Counted from the stretch's first letter, positions 25,813-38,234 are shown. The stretch is DNA of 64,000 nucleotides from Acinetobacter vivianii (GCF_014635885.1 NZ_BMDR01000008.1:99302-163301); one strand, 5' to 3'. Numbers and translations: made by a program. The notes: generated from the sequence alone by a model not told the origin.

Positions 25813-26652
25813 ATGTCCCGCCTAATTGTTCTCGTCTTGTTTTCAATGTTAAGCACATGGGGCTGGACACAAAGCTTGGTGGTTTCAACACATCCAATTT
25901 ACCTGATTGCGAAAGAAGTCACGGAAGGGGTGGAAGAACCTGTTCTTTTATTGAAAGACCAAAGTGGTCATGATGTACAACTAACACCTGCACACCGTAA
26001 AGCGATTCAGGATGCTTCTCTCGTTATCTGGTTAGGCAAGTCGCATGAAGCGCCCCTCGAAAAGATGTTGAATCAGAACCGTAAAGCGATTGCGCTATTA
26101 GACTCTGGTATTTTAACCGTCTTGCCACAGCGTAACCTGCGTGGTGCATCTTTGGCGAACACAGTGGATAGCCATGTCTGGTTAGAACCAAATAATGCCG
26201 TACGTATTGCGTTCTTTATTGCAACTTTACGTTCACAACAACATCCAGAAAATAAAGCCAAATATCTTGCCAATGCCAAAGCATTCTCACAACAAATGCT
26301 GCAGGCATCACAACAATATGAAAGCTCAAGCAAGGCGAAAAACTACTGGTCTTATCACGATGCCTATCAGTATCTGGAAAGAGCATTAAATCTAAAATTT
26401 GCGGGCGCTTTGACCGATGATCCACATATTGCACCGACAGCAGCGCAAATTAAGTACTTAAGAGACAATCGTCCGCAGAATAAAATGTGCTTATTGGCCG
26501 AAACGACAGCAAGTTCGAGTCAGTACCAAAAAATGAACCCAGTAGTTTTCCAATCCGTCGATGAAAGCATGCGTGGGGAAGACGATTTTGTAACAGCGTG
26601 GAAAAAATTGGCTTCAAAAACTGATAAGTGCGTAATAAGTGCACAAAATTGA
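25813..26652 (+). CDS. znuA: Zinc ABC transporter substrate-binding protein
   Basis: A 279-residue periplasmic zinc-binding protein with a signal peptide (about 1-20, ending W-G-W-T-Q). Candidate zinc ligands: His in G-H-D-V-Q-L-T-P, His in S-H-V-W-L-E-P, and His in S-Y-H-D-A-Y, the three cluster A-1 histidines. The His/Asp-rich loop that many ZnuA proteins carry between the first and second ligands is absent here. I use the ATG at 25813 rather than GTG 25810 or TTG 25798. Divergent from zur, with a Zur box in front. Confidence 0.93.
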   Translation: MSRLIVLVLFSMLSTWGWTQSLVVSTHPIYLIAKEVTEGVEEPVLLLKDQSGHDVQLTPAHRKAIQDASLVIWLGKSHEAPLEKMLNQNRKAIALLDSGILTVLPQRNLRGASLANTVDSHVWLEPNNAVRIAFFIATLRSQQHPENKAKYLANAKAFSQQMLQASQQYESSSKAKNYWSYHDAYQYLERALNLKFAGALTDDPHIAPTAAQIKYLRDNRPQNKMCLLAETTASSSQYQKMNPVVFQSVDESMRGEDDFVTAWKKLASKTDKCVISAQN

Positions 26653-26729
26653 TGAAAAAAATAAAAATCAATTGACTCTAGCGTCAAAAAATATGGTAAC
26701 GAAAAAACCAGACTTAAGTCGAGAAAAGA

Positions 26730-26758
26730 TTGCATGTTCAGGGGTGTAACTCTATAAT
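26730..26758 (+). promoter_or_regulatory. Promoter of the ATP synthase operon
   Basis: -35 TTGCAT (26730-26735), 17-base spacer, -10 TATAAT (26753-26758); near-consensus sigma-70 promoter about 65 bases before atpI. Confidence 0.85.
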
Positions 26759-26822
26759 GCCTGCGATTCGAAACGATCATGATTAAAACTTGTCAAGCAG
26801 TTCTGCTGTAAGTGGGTAAAAA

Positions 26823-27221
26823 ATGAGCCAAACTAGTCGCATGATTGACCGACGATTAGCAAAAGCTTTGGTCTTCTTACAAGCATGTATGATTCCCGTT
26901 GCCGCTTTACTGGCATGGGCAATGAAAGACACAACTGCTGCTTTGAGTGCTGCGCTTGGGGCTTTGGTATGTTGGTTGGCACATTGTTATTTTGCTTGGC
27001 AGTCGTTTAGAACGGCAGGCGCAAGAGCATCAAAACAAGTCATGCTGAATATGTACCGAGGGATGCTCGGTAAGTTTGCGATTGTGATCGTGGGTTTTAT
27101 ATTAATTTTGAGCAATGTTAAACCGCTGTCACCGGTTGCATTGTTTTGTGGATTTATTCTCGTACAAGCGATGTCGTGGGTCGCGCCATTTTGGGTGGCA
27201 CGTCTACAAAAACGAGTTTAA
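26823..27221 (+). CDS. atpI: ATP synthase subunit I
   Basis: A 132-residue membrane protein with about four helices (R-L-A-K-A-L-V-F-L-Q...; A-A-L-S-A-A-L-G-A-L-V-C-W), typical of AtpI, thought to aid c-ring assembly or Mg uptake. First gene after the atp promoter and followed by atpB after 99 bases. Confidence 0.9.
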   Translation: MSQTSRMIDRRLAKALVFLQACMIPVAALLAWAMKDTTAALSAALGALVCWLAHCYFAWQSFRTAGARASKQVMLNMYRGMLGKFAIVIVGFILILSNVKPLSPVALFCGFILVQAMSWVAPFWVARLQKRV

Positions 27222-27317
27222 GACACATTTTAAGATTTTTGGAAGTAGAAGCGGAATCATTGCCATCCGCACGATTCGTTTCTCTTCTTTTTAATGATTG
27301 ACATTGACCAGGTGTGA

Positions 27318-28196
<879 letters not shown>

Positions 28197-28245
28197 TGGT
28201 ATTGCCTAACTGTCACCTGATGGTTGGGCTTAAATTTTAGTTTAA

Positions 28246-28524
<279 letters not shown>

Positions 28525-28563
28525 TAGCTTAATTCCTAAATCCACATATTGAGGAATAGCGAA

Positions 28564-29034
28564 ATGAATATCAACCTCACATTGATTGGCCAAGCGATTG
28601 CATTTGCGTTTTTTGTCGCATTCTGCATGAAGTTTGTTTGGCCACCACTAATCAATGCGATTAGTGAGCGTCAGCGTAAAATCGCTGATGGCTTAAATGC
28701 TGCTGAAAAAGCAAAAGCTGACCTTGCTGATGCGCAAGCACAAGTTAAGGCAGAATTAGACGCAGCAAAAGCACAAGCGGCTCAATTGATCGAACAAGCG
28801 AACCGTCGTGCAGCACAATTGGTCGAAGAAGCGCGTACCCAGGCATCTGCTGAAGGTGAGCGTATTCGTCAACAGGCGAAAGAAACTGTTGATCAAGACA
28901 TCAATTCTGCTCGCGAAGAATTACGTCAACAAGTTGCTGCTTTGGCAGTTGCTGGCGCAGAAAAAATTCTGAACCAACAAGTTGACGCAGAAGCTCATAA
29001 TGCCATGCTGAATCAGCTGGCTGCTAAACTTTAA
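28564..29034 (+). CDS. atpF: F0F1 ATP synthase subunit b
   Basis: 156-residue stator stalk: one N-terminal membrane helix (about 5-25), then a long charged, Ala-rich coiled coil ([11 protein letters not shown]) and a C-terminal delta-binding segment. I use ATG 28564, which has GAGGAA at good spacing; a TTG upstream is unlikely. Shares a 14-base translation leader with atpA. Confidence 0.96.
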   Translation: MNINLTLIGQAIAFAFFVAFCMKFVWPPLINAISERQRKIADGLNAAEKAKADLADAQAQVKAELDAAKAQAAQLIEQANRRAAQLVEEARTQASAEGERIRQQAKETVDQDINSAREELRQQVAALAVAGAEKILNQQVDAEAHNAMLNQLAAKL

Positions 29035-29045
29035 GCGAGGCGAAT

Positions 29046-29582
29046 ATGGCTGAACTCTTGACGTTAGCACGCCCGTACGCCAAAGCAGCATTTGCTTATG
29101 CATCTGAGCAGAATGCAACTGACGCTTGGTCAAATGCGTTACAACTGCTCGGTGCTGCGGTGCAAGACGAAGCATTTTCCGCTTATTTAAATCGCCCTGA
29201 GCTGACTCCTGCGGAACAAGTAGGTCTTTTTGCAAAGGTTTTAGGTGAAGATCAATCACAATCAGTGTCTAACTTTTTGACATTGCTTGCGGATAACGAT
29301 CGTTTGGTTTTATTGCCTGAAATCGCTGCAGAATACGAATTACTTAAATCGCAGAACAACAACACGTTGGAAGTAGAGATTGAATCTGCTTTCCCAATGG
29401 ATGCGACACAAGAGCACATTTTGGCTCATGCGCTTGAAAAACGTTTTAACAGAACCGTTCAGGTTACTGTCAACGTTAATCCAGCGTTAATCGCAGGTGT
29501 TGTGATTCGTGCAGGCGACCAAGTGATAGATGACTCTGCGCTTAACAAGCTTGAAAAAATGCGGACTCGTCTTCTTGCCTAA
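29046..29582 (+). CDS. atpH: F0F1 ATP synthase subunit delta
   Basis: 178-residue peripheral stalk subunit that links F1 to subunit b. N-terminal helical bundle ([12 protein letters not shown]) and C-terminal [20 protein letters not shown] motif are the family marks. The gene lies 11 bases after atpF. Confidence 0.97.
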   Translation: MAELLTLARPYAKAAFAYASEQNATDAWSNALQLLGAAVQDEAFSAYLNRPELTPAEQVGLFAKVLGEDQSQSVSNFLTLLADNDRLVLLPEIAAEYELLKSQNNNTLEVEIESAFPMDATQEHILAHALEKRFNRTVQVTVNVNPALIAGVVIRAGDQVIDDSALNKLEKMRTRLLA

Positions 29583-29624
29583 CAGCAAAAAGACTGAACT
29601 TAAAAAAGATTGAGGAATAGCGCA

Positions 29625-31169
29625 ATGCAACAACTGAATCCATCCGAGATCAGTGCGCTCATTAAACAGCGTATCGGCGATCTGGACACCAGCGCGACCG
29701 CTAAGAATGAAGGTACCATCGTCATGGTATCTGACGGTATCGTGCGTATTCACGGTCTTGCGGATGCAATGTACGGTGAAATGATCGAATTCGACGGCGG
29801 CTTATTTGGTATGGCACTGAACCTAGAACAGGATTCAGTGGGTGCCGTTGTTTTAGGTAACTACCTAAGCCTTCAAGAAGGTCAAAAAGCTCGTTGTACA
29901 GGTCGTGTATTAGAAGTTCCGGTTGGTCCTGAACTTCTTGGCCGTGTAGTAGATGCTTTGGGTAACCCGATTGATGGTAAAGGCCCTATTGATGCAAAAC
30001 TTACTGATGCTGTTGAAAAAGTAGCACCAGGTGTAATTTGGCGTCAGTCTGTCGACGAACCTGTTCAAACTGGTTATAAATCAGTTGATACCATGATCCC
30101 TGTAGGTCGTGGTCAGCGTGAGTTGATTATTGGTGACCGTCAAACTGGTAAAACAGCAATGGCGATCGATGCGATCATCGCTCAGAAAAATTCTGGCATT
30201 AAATGTGTATACGTTGCGATTGGTCAAAAACAATCAACAATTGCAAACGTTGTACGCAAGCTAGAAGAAACTGGCGCTATGGCGTATACAACTGTTGTCG
30301 CAGCTGCGGCCGCTGATCCTGCAGCAATGCAGTATTTAGCTCCGTACTCTGGCTGTACAATGGGTGAATACTTCCGTGATCGTGGTGAAGACGCGTTAAT
30401 CATTTATGATGATTTGTCTAAGCAAGCTGTTGCTTACCGTCAAATTTCATTACTTTTACGTCGTCCACCAGGTCGTGAAGCGTATCCAGGTGACGTATTC
30501 TATCTTCACTCGCGTCTTCTTGAACGTGCTTCGCGCGTTTCAGCTGATTATGTTGAGAAATTCACGAACGGTGCAGTAACTGGTCAAACTGGTTCTTTAA
30601 CTGCATTACCGATCATTGAAACTCAAGCTGGTGACGTATCTGCATTCGTACCAACGAACGTAATTTCGATTACTGACGGTCAGATCTTCTTAGAAACATC
30701 ATTATTCAACGCAGGTATTCGTCCTGCTGTGAACGCGGGTATCTCTGTATCTCGTGTTGGTGGTTCTGCGCAAACTAAGATCATCAAAAAATTGTCTGGT
30801 GGTATCCGTACCGCTCTAGCGCAATACCGTGAATTGGCTGCGTTTGCTCAGTTTGCTTCTGACCTTGATGAAGCGACTCGTAAGCAACTTGAGCATGGTC
30901 AACGTGTAACTGAGTTAATGAAGCAAAAACAATATGCTCCTTACTCAATCGCTGACCAGGCTGTATCTGTTTATGCATCTAACGAAGGCTATATGGCTGA
31001 CGTAGAAGTGAAGAAAATCGTAGACTTTGATGCTGCGTTAATCTCTTACTTCCGTTCTGAATATGCTGCGTTAATGCAACAGATCGATGAAACTGGTGAT
31101 TACAACAAAGACATCGAAGCAGCAATCAAATCAGGTATTGAGAGCTTCAAAGCGACTCAAACTTACTAA
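29625..31169 (+). CDS. atpA: F0F1 ATP synthase subunit alpha
   Basis: 514 residues, normal length. Non-catalytic nucleotide site P-loop G170-D-R-Q-T-G-K-T, plus the alpha-specific S-x-x-R-V-G-G-S segment. GAGGAATAGCG precedes ATG 29625. Confidence 0.98.
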   Translation: MQQLNPSEISALIKQRIGDLDTSATAKNEGTIVMVSDGIVRIHGLADAMYGEMIEFDGGLFGMALNLEQDSVGAVVLGNYLSLQEGQKARCTGRVLEVPVGPELLGRVVDALGNPIDGKGPIDAKLTDAVEKVAPGVIWRQSVDEPVQTGYKSVDTMIPVGRGQRELIIGDRQTGKTAMAIDAIIAQKNSGIKCVYVAIGQKQSTIANVVRKLEETGAMAYTTVVAAAAADPAAMQYLAPYSGCTMGEYFRDRGEDALIIYDDLSKQAVAYRQISLLLRRPPGREAYPGDVFYLHSRLLERASRVSADYVEKFTNGAVTGQTGSLTALPIIETQAGDVSAFVPTNVISITDGQIFLETSLFNAGIRPAVNAGISVSRVGGSAQTKIIKKLSGGIRTALAQYRELAAFAQFASDLDEATRKQLEHGQRVTELMKQKQYAPYSIADQAVSVYASNEGYMADVEVKKIVDFDAALISYFRSEYAALMQQIDETGDYNKDIEAAIKSGIESFKATQTY

Positions 31170-31246
31170 GTTTATCTTTAGTTAAGTTTGGTTCACGGAT
31201 CAACCTTCGGAAGCTCGAAAGAGCTTTCGAATACTAGGTTAAGCGT

Positions 31247-32116
31247 ATGGCAAATTTAAAAGAAATTCGCGCCAAAGTAGCTAGTATCAAGAGCACGCAA
31301 AAGATTACTCGCGCGATGCAAATGGTAGCTGCTTCGAAAATGCGTCGTGCGCAAGAGCGCATGGCTCAGGGCCGTCCGTATGCCGATAATATGCGCCGTG
31401 TAATTGCTCACTTGGTACAAGCAAACCCTGAATACAAACATCGTTATATGGTTGAACGCCCAGTTAAGCGCGTTGGCTATATCGTTGTGTCTTCAGATCG
31501 TGGCTTGGCGGGTGGCTTGAACATTAACTTGTTCAAGAAAGTTGTGCAGCATGTCAAAGCACAACAACAGCAGTCAATTGAAGTTGAATTTGCTTTGATT
31601 GGTCAAAAAGCGGTTTCGTTTTTTAAGAATTACGGCGGTAAAGTGCTTGGTGCAACGACCCAACTTGGCGATGCGCCGAGTTTGGAACAGTTAACAGGCT
31701 CAGTACAAGTAATGCTTGATGCATTTGATAAAGGCGAACTAGATCGTATCTATCTCGTTTCAAATGGCTTCATCAATGCAATGACTCAGCAGCCTAAAGT
31801 AGAACAACTTGTTCCTTTAGCACCGGCAGAAGAAGGCGATGACCTCAACCGTACTTATGGTTGGGACTATATCTACGAACCAGAAGCAGAAGAATTGTTA
31901 AATGGTTTGTTGGTTCGCTATATCGAGTCTATGGTTTATCAAGGTGTGATTGAAAACGTTGCATGTGAGCAGTCAGCTCGTATGGTCGCGATGAAAGCAG
32001 CGACAGACAACGCAGGACAACTGATTAAAGACCTACAACTCATTTACAACAAGCTGCGTCAAGCCGCGATTACTCAGGAAATTTCCGAGATCGTTGGCGG
32101 TGCCGCTGCCGTTTAA
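31247..32116 (+). CDS. atpG: F0F1 ATP synthase subunit gamma
   Basis: 289-residue central shaft. N-terminal [19 protein letters not shown] and C-terminal [26 protein letters not shown] helices form the coiled coil; [11 protein letters not shown] is the central signature. Confidence 0.97.
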   Translation: MANLKEIRAKVASIKSTQKITRAMQMVAASKMRRAQERMAQGRPYADNMRRVIAHLVQANPEYKHRYMVERPVKRVGYIVVSSDRGLAGGLNINLFKKVVQHVKAQQQQSIEVEFALIGQKAVSFFKNYGGKVLGATTQLGDAPSLEQLTGSVQVMLDAFDKGELDRIYLVSNGFINAMTQQPKVEQLVPLAPAEEGDDLNRTYGWDYIYEPEAEELLNGLLVRYIESMVYQGVIENVACEQSARMVAMKAATDNAGQLIKDLQLIYNKLRQAAITQEISEIVGGAAAV

Positions 32117-32131
32117 CATTATTAAGTTTGA

Positions 32132-33541
<1,410 letters not shown>

Positions 33542-33569
33542 TTAGCAACTCTAATTTAAGGAGATTCTC

Positions 33570-33989
33570 ATGGCGACTATGCAATGTGATGTTGTAAGTG
33601 TTAAAGAGTCGATTTACTCTGGACAAGTTACGATGTTAATCGCAAAAGGTGCGGGCGGTGAGCTTGGTATTTTACCAGGACATGCGCCACTCGTAACTTT
33701 GCTCCAACCAGGCCCGATTCGTGTTCAGTTGGAAAATGGTACAGAAGAAATCGTTTATGTATCAGGCGGTGTGTTAGAAGTTCAACCTCACGTTGTGACC
33801 GTGCTTGCAGATACTGCAATTCGCGCTGACAATTTGGATGAAGCTGCAATTATGGAAGCTCGTAAACAAGCTGAACAATTGTTAGCCAACCAAAAGAGTG
33901 ATTTGGATTCTGCTGCTGCACTTGCTTCGCTTGCAGAAACTGCAGCTCAGCTTGAAACGATTCGTAAAATCAAAAACCGCGCACTTTAA
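33570..33989 (+). CDS. atpC: F0F1 ATP synthase subunit epsilon
   Basis: 139-residue rotor subunit: N-terminal beta sandwich (G-E-L-G-I-L-P-G-H-A-P-L-V-T-L-L) and C-terminal two-helix regulatory arm. Last gene of the operon, followed by an intrinsic terminator. Confidence 0.97.
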   Translation: MATMQCDVVSVKESIYSGQVTMLIAKGAGGELGILPGHAPLVTLLQPGPIRVQLENGTEEIVYVSGGVLEVQPHVVTVLADTAIRADNLDEAAIMEARKQAEQLLANQKSDLDSAAALASLAETAAQLETIRKIKNRAL

Positions 33990-34008
33990 TTATTGCAGGT
34001 TCGAGATT

Positions 34009-34038
34009 AAAAAAAGCCACCGTCAGGTGGCTTTTTTT
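34009..34038 (+). terminator. Terminator of the atp operon
   Basis: Seven A, stem GCCACC / GGTGGC, GTCA loop, seven T. The identical 16-base hairpin recurs at 34616-34631. Confidence 0.92.
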
Positions 34039-34121
34039 ATTTAGATATCTTGAATAATTATAAATTTTCTATAAATTACCAAGCATATTTAGAATTATTA
34101 AACCAAAGAGTAAAAATCATC

Positions 34122-34607
34122 ATGAAAATGATAAAAAGTCTTCCATTGTTCATTGCTGTGGCTTTTGTGGGGTGTGCATCGGTACCACCAGCGAATAATC
34201 AACTGAACGAACAAGCCAAGAAACTTGCAGCTCCTTCTGAGGGTAATGCCGCAATTTATGTTTATCGTTCAAATAGTGTTGTGGGTGCGGCACTCAAGAA
34301 AGATGTATGGGTAGATGGGGAATGTTTAGGTGAAACTGCTCGTGGCACATTTTTCTTAAAGGAAGTTTTAGGAAATCAAGAGCATACAATCTCGACTGAA
34401 TCAGAATTTTCACCTAACCATTTGGTACTTAAAACAGAACCAGGTAAAAATTACTTTGTTCAACAATCGATCAAAATGGGTGCATTTGTTGGTGGTGCGA
34501 ATGTGAAACAGGTTGATGATGAAACTGGGAAAAAAGCAGTAAGTGAATATAAACTTGCACAATCTGGTAAATGCAGTAAACCAACGATTACACTCGAGAA
34601 AAAGTAA
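34122..34607 (+). CDS. DUF2846 family lipoprotein
   Basis: A 161-residue probable lipoprotein: basic start, hydrophobic segment, and lipobox V-G-C (F-V-G-C-A-S) with Cys at about residue 18. The mature part has A-A-I-Y-V-Y-R-S-N-S and V-W-V-D-G-E-C-L-G-E-T, the DUF2846 core, a small beta domain of unknown function. Chosen start is ATG 34122; a second ATG two codons later is possible. Flanked by two identical terminators. Confidence 0.82.
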   Translation: MKMIKSLPLFIAVAFVGCASVPPANNQLNEQAKKLAAPSEGNAAIYVYRSNSVVGAALKKDVWVDGECLGETARGTFFLKEVLGNQEHTISTESEFSPNHLVLKTEPGKNYFVQQSIKMGAFVGGANVKQVDDETGKKAVSEYKLAQSGKCSKPTITLEKK

Positions 34608-34615
34608 AAAATAAA

Positions 34616-34637
34616 GCCACCGTCAGGTGGCTTTTTT
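34616..34637 (+). terminator. Terminator after the DUF2846 gene, duplicate of the atp terminator
   Basis: Stem GCCACC / GGTGGC with GTCA loop then six T, identical in stem and loop to the atp terminator 600 bases upstream. Confidence 0.9.
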
Positions 34638-34668
34638 ATATGGAATCGAAAATTAAAATAAACGGACT

Positions 34669-35265
34669 TTAAGCGTTTGAATCATCTTTATTGCCGAGCA
34701 CCAAGGTTGCCAGTTTCACCATATCCATTTGAATGGTGTTGAATTGCTTTTCAATCTTGACAAAATCAATTTTTGAAAGATCAGTTTGACCATGCAATAA
34801 CGGCATATTTAACAGTTTTTGATTTGCAGTTAATAAGTTTTGGCGGATCTGATCCACTTCATTGCTTCTTAAATTTAACGATAATAAAGCATCATGCAAG
34901 CCATGTAGCTCTTGGTTTAAATCACCTGTTGTATGCTGTAATTTCTGGACATTCTTATCTTGAATGGCTTGTTCAAGATTGCTTTGTGATTGCTTGAGTA
35001 GCGTTACATAGTCATCAGTTTCAATTTGCAACTTGGCAATATCGCGGGCGATATTCAGCATATTGCCTTTGCTCAGGTTTTGAGTGTCCTGAGTAATGCT
35101 TGCTTCACGTTCTGTATCTTCAAAGGTTGTTATTGATTGTTCAATCTCAGTGTTTTGCTCAGCTTGCTCATTGTCATGAGGAACCTGATCGCAACCTGCC
35201 AGCGTTAAGAGACTAACCAAGGTGGTTACTGAGAGAATGGCTTTGATAGAGAAATGTTCCATCAT
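34669..35265 (-). CDS. Unrecognised lipoprotein with coiled-coil character
   Basis: A 198-residue probable lipoprotein: basic N-terminus, hydrophobic core and lipobox L-A-G-C with Cys at residue 25. The mature part is acidic, Gln/Glu/Leu-rich and helical (heptad-like L-x-x-S-x-x-N-L-E-Q-A-I, then D-L-N-Q-E-L-H-G-L-H-D-A-L), suggesting a periplasmic coiled coil. I do not recognise the family. Two consecutive ATG codons could start it. It is monocistronic between the DUF2846 lipoprotein gene and the peroxidase gene. Confidence 0.7.
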   Translation of the reverse strand: MMEHFSIKAILSVTTLVSLLTLAGCDQVPHDNEQAEQNTEIEQSITTFEDTEREASITQDTQNLSKGNMLNIARDIAKLQIETDDYVTLLKQSQSNLEQAIQDKNVQKLQHTTGDLNQELHGLHDALLSLNLRSNEVDQIRQNLLTANQKLLNMPLLHGQTDLSKIDFVKIEKQFNTIQMDMVKLATLVLGNKDDSNA

Positions 35266-35394
35266 GGCTGAACTGCACCAGATTATGAGAAGAGCGTCAC
35301 TATAATGAGAAAATGTGGAGAAAAAAGTGATTTTTGCAATTCAGCAACAGTTTGATGTAGGAAAATGGTAGAAGGAACTGTCTAGGAGTTTAAA

Positions 35395-35423
35395 AGAAAA
35401 GAATAGATAAGCTATTCTTTTCT
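35395..35423 (-). terminator. Terminator after the glutathione peroxidase gene
   Basis: Perfect 12-base stem AGAAAAGAATAG / CTATTCTTTTCT with a 5-base loop; on the minus strand the right arm runs into TTTTAAAC. Lies about 16 bases beyond the peroxidase stop. Confidence 0.72.
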
Positions 35424-35438
35424 CTACATTTCTAATGC

Positions 35439-35984
35439 TTATTTTGCTAACTCGGCTTCAATCGCGCTGACAATGCGCTCATCATCTGCTGTAATATCAG
35501 GTGCAAAACGGGCAACCACTTCACCGTTCTTATTGATGAGGAATTTTTCAAAATTCCATAACACTTCAGGTGGGTTGTTTGGTGTTAAGCCGTAATCAAC
35601 CAGATCTTTCCACCAAGGGCCTTCACCTGTACGCTCAGGAATTGCCTGAGTCAATGTCTCATATAAAGCATGTTTATCATCACCCGCAACCGAGATCTTG
35701 GCGAATAGCGGAAAATGCACGTCATAATTCAGTGAACAGAATTGTTGAATTTCATCGTTGCTGCCTGGTTCCTGTTCCAAAAAGTTGTTGGCAGGGAAGC
35801 CGAGGATTTCCAGACCTTGATCTTTCTTGGCTTGATACAGTTTCTCTAAGCCTTCGTATTGTGGGGTTAAGCCACATTTAGATGCAACGTTTACGATCAA
35901 AAGCACTTTGCCTTGATATTGATCAAGATCGACATCCTGACCTTTGATGTCCTTAACAGGGATGTGATAAACCGACTGGCTCAT
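35439..35984 (-). CDS. Glutathione peroxidase
   Basis: A 181-residue thiol peroxidase of the BtuE/GPx type that reduces hydroperoxides. The peroxidatic Cys is in N-V-A-S-K-C-G-L-T; the G-F-P-A-N-N-F (Gln replaced by Asn-type motif), W-N-F-E-K-F-L-I motifs complete the active site. Cys, not selenocysteine, is used, so thioredoxin may be the real reductant. Start at ATG 35984 with AGGAC upstream; the TTG farther out is unlikely. Confidence 0.93.
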   Translation of the reverse strand: MSQSVYHIPVKDIKGQDVDLDQYQGKVLLIVNVASKCGLTPQYEGLEKLYQAKKDQGLEILGFPANNFLEQEPGSNDEIQQFCSLNYDVHFPLFAKISVAGDDKHALYETLTQAIPERTGEGPWWKDLVDYGLTPNNPPEVLWNFEKFLINKNGEVVARFAPDITADDERIVSAIEAELAK

Positions 35985-36101
35985 GGGATACGTCCTAATT
36001 TGTTGTTGTGACAAGACCTGTTTGTTTTAACTGCTATTGAGGCTGAGTGCAATCCTCTTGTTTGCAATACATACAAATAATAAGCAAAACCAAGGATTTG
36101 T

Positions 36102-36875
36102 TTAGCTTGCCGCATTTTTAAGCTGGATTGGTGTTTGTCCAGTATAGCGTTTAAAGAATTCAATAAAGCTGGAGCTATGATGATAACCCAGTGTAAATGC
36201 CAGTTGCTTTATGGTCATGCCTTGCCGAATTTGATTGATGGCAAAAATGATTTTGGCCCGATTACGCCATTCAGATAGAGACAATTGCAGTTCTTGCTGG
36301 CTGAGACGTAACACATGACGCTCACTGACCGGAAAATTTTGTAAGACTTTCTGTAGGCTGAGATGAAATAAATCTGGGTCTGCAAGCTGTTCCAGAATTG
36401 GAGAAAGAACGGGATGCGTGCTTTGCGGGAGATAATGCGAATAAGCGGGTGCCTGTTTCAGTTGATCATATAAAACCTGAAACAGGTGTTCGAGATACTC
36501 AGGTGCTGCCGCCTGTTTTTGCTGTTCCAGAATATGAATGACCAGCGCGCGGAAAAAAGGTTCAATACTAAAACAACGGCAAACTTCGCCTAAAAATGCG
36601 CCGAGCCGCGGATGTAATCGAATACAGATATAGTGGATTTCATGCTCAACAGGAAGTGACTGGTGCTCAGTGCGAGGCGGCAGCCACAGTCCATAGCTGG
36701 GAGGCGAGAGGTAATATTGCCCTTCAATATCAAACTCTAAAGTTCCGTTCAAACTGAAATTAAAATCCCCCCAGAGCGAAGAATGCGGGCTGACAATATC
36801 ATCCTTTTGATATAGAAATTCATGGATTTCTATATCGCGTAGCAAGGGAAATTGTTCAGCAAGGTTATGCTTCAT
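36102..36875 (-). CDS. AraC family transcriptional regulator
   Basis: A 257-residue protein with an N-terminal cupin-like sensor (G-L-W-L-P-P-R-T-E-H region) and a C-terminal AraC-type double helix-turn-helix (S-E-W-R-N-R-A-K-I-I-F-A-I-N-Q-I-R-Q-G-M; T-I-K-Q-L-A-F-T-L-G-Y-H-H-S-S-S-F-I-E-F-F-K-R). It lies 16 bases downstream of an MFS gene on the same strand and is probably its co-transcribed partner. The effector is unknown. Confidence 0.9.
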   Translation of the reverse strand: MKHNLAEQFPLLRDIEIHEFLYQKDDIVSPHSSLWGDFNFSLNGTLEFDIEGQYYLSPPSYGLWLPPRTEHQSLPVEHEIHYICIRLHPRLGAFLGEVCRCFSIEPFFRALVIHILEQQKQAAAPEYLEHLFQVLYDQLKQAPAYSHYLPQSTHPVLSPILEQLADPDLFHLSLQKVLQNFPVSERHVLRLSQQELQLSLSEWRNRAKIIFAINQIRQGMTIKQLAFTLGYHHSSSFIEFFKRYTGQTPIQLKNAAS

Positions 36876-36891
36876 TCGGGGAGGCTCACTT

Positions 36892-38106
36892 TTAGTTTTC
36901 GCACGTCATTTTAGGGTTATTCAAGCCTTTGGCTAAAGTGAAGATGCTAATCAATGCCAAAGCCACAAAGCTGATAACGCCATAAATCAGGATGTTTTCA
37001 TTGAAATGATCAACCACATAACCGCCAAGTAATGAACCAGTTGCAATCATGACCTGAAACATGCCGACGAACAAAGGCATGCCTTTTTCTACCGCATGCG
37101 GTGCATGCACAAACATCCAGATATTGGCAGAGGTTGGAAATGCGCCGAAGGCAAAGCCCCAGAGTGCGGTTAATACAATCGCGCCAAACTCATGAATCGC
37201 AAAGATCGGGAAGCCAAAGAACACAATCACAAAACAGATCCCGACAAAGGCGAGGGTATAGCGTACATTCAGATTACCACTATAGCCTGCAAATGCATTG
37301 CCGAAAATACCTGCAATCCCATAGAGCAATAACAGGGAACTGATGGTGGTGCCGTTGAATCCTGCAATATTTTTAAAGAATGGTGCCAGATAGCTATATG
37401 CACAGAAATGGGCGAGACCGATGAGCAAGACGATTAACATACCGCTACGTGCTTTGGGGGTACGTAATAACGCTGGTAGATCGCGAATATGAATGGCTGA
37501 ATCAGGTTTTAGTTCAGGCAAGAAAATCAGTTGTACCACCAAGACAATCAAGCCAATGCCAGCGGTAATACCAAATGCACTGCGCCACCCGTAAAACTCG
37601 CTAAGCCAGGTTCCGATCGGAACACCGAGTACAGTGGCAAAGGTCACACCTGCCATGACGATGGCGGTTGCTTTAGCGATGGGTAAATGAGGCGGTGCCA
37701 GTTTGCCACTCAAGGCAATCGCAGTCGCCCAGAAACCACCAATCGAAATGCCTAATACCAAACGGCTCAATAACAGAACATTAAAGCTTTCTGCAAAGGC
37801 GGTAATGGTATTGGCAATCACCATAATTGCGGTCAGCAAGATCAATACATAGCGTCGATCAAGCTGTTTCACGGAAACGGGCAAGAGCGGCGCTGCAATT
37901 GCAGCCATCACCCCTGGCAGGGTAATGATTAAGCCTGCTGTGCCCACTGAGATATTCAGGTCGGCTGCAACACTGTTGAGCACGCCGACAGGTAAAAATT
38001 CACTGGTGACCAGTGCAAAGGCTGCGATGGCAACCGCTAAAATGGCATACCAACTTCCTTGTGTGGTTTGCGTGGGTCGTACGTCTGAAGATGTAGATTG
38101 TTGCAT
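36892..38106 (-). CDS. MFS efflux transporter (DHA1-like), paralogue A
   Basis: A 404-residue 12-helix major facilitator resembling drug/sugar efflux proteins (YdhP/Bcr-like): I-S-V-G-T-A-G-L-I-I-T-L-P-G, R-L-V-L-G-I-S-I-G-G-F-W-A and G-F-A-F-G-A-F-P-T. It is a close paralogue of the next gene, sharing these blocks and the C-terminal G-L-N-N-P-K-M/V-T-x-x-N. Start is ATG 38106 with CAGGA upstream; the GTG at 38130 has no support. TetR-type operators lie upstream (38163-38232). Substrate unknown; probably arabinose-like sugars or drugs are only guesses. Confidence 0.9.
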   Translation of the reverse strand: MQQSTSSDVRPTQTTQGSWYAILAVAIAAFALVTSEFLPVGVLNSVAADLNISVGTAGLIITLPGVMAAIAAPLLPVSVKQLDRRYVLILLTAIMVIANTITAFAESFNVLLLSRLVLGISIGGFWATAIALSGKLAPPHLPIAKATAIVMAGVTFATVLGVPIGTWLSEFYGWRSAFGITAGIGLIVLVVQLIFLPELKPDSAIHIRDLPALLRTPKARSGMLIVLLIGLAHFCAYSYLAPFFKNIAGFNGTTISSLLLLYGIAGIFGNAFAGYSGNLNVRYTLAFVGICFVIVFFGFPIFAIHEFGAIVLTALWGFAFGAFPTSANIWMFVHAPHAVEKGMPLFVGMFQVMIATGSLLGGYVVDHFNENILIYGVISFVALALISIFTLAKGLNNPKMTCEN

Positions 38107-38162
38107 GGGATTTTCCTGAGGTGTCAGCACAAGGACAAAAGCTAAAGATGAAGTTTTATTTT

Positions 38163-38176
38163 ATAACGATCACTAT
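38163..38176. promoter_or_regulatory. TetR-type operator, copy 1
   Basis: ATAACGATCACTAT. The same 14 bases occur in reverse orientation at 39762-39775. Confidence 0.7.
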
Positions 38177-38216
38177 GAAATAAAATAAAGAATAAAAAGA
38201 GAGACGTCAATTAATT

Positions 38217-38234
38217 TTATAATGGTCATTATAA
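38217..38234. promoter_or_regulatory. TetR-type operator, copy 2
   Basis: TTATAATG-GT-CATTATAA, a perfect 8-2-8 palindrome of the same family as the other three sites. Confidence 0.68.
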
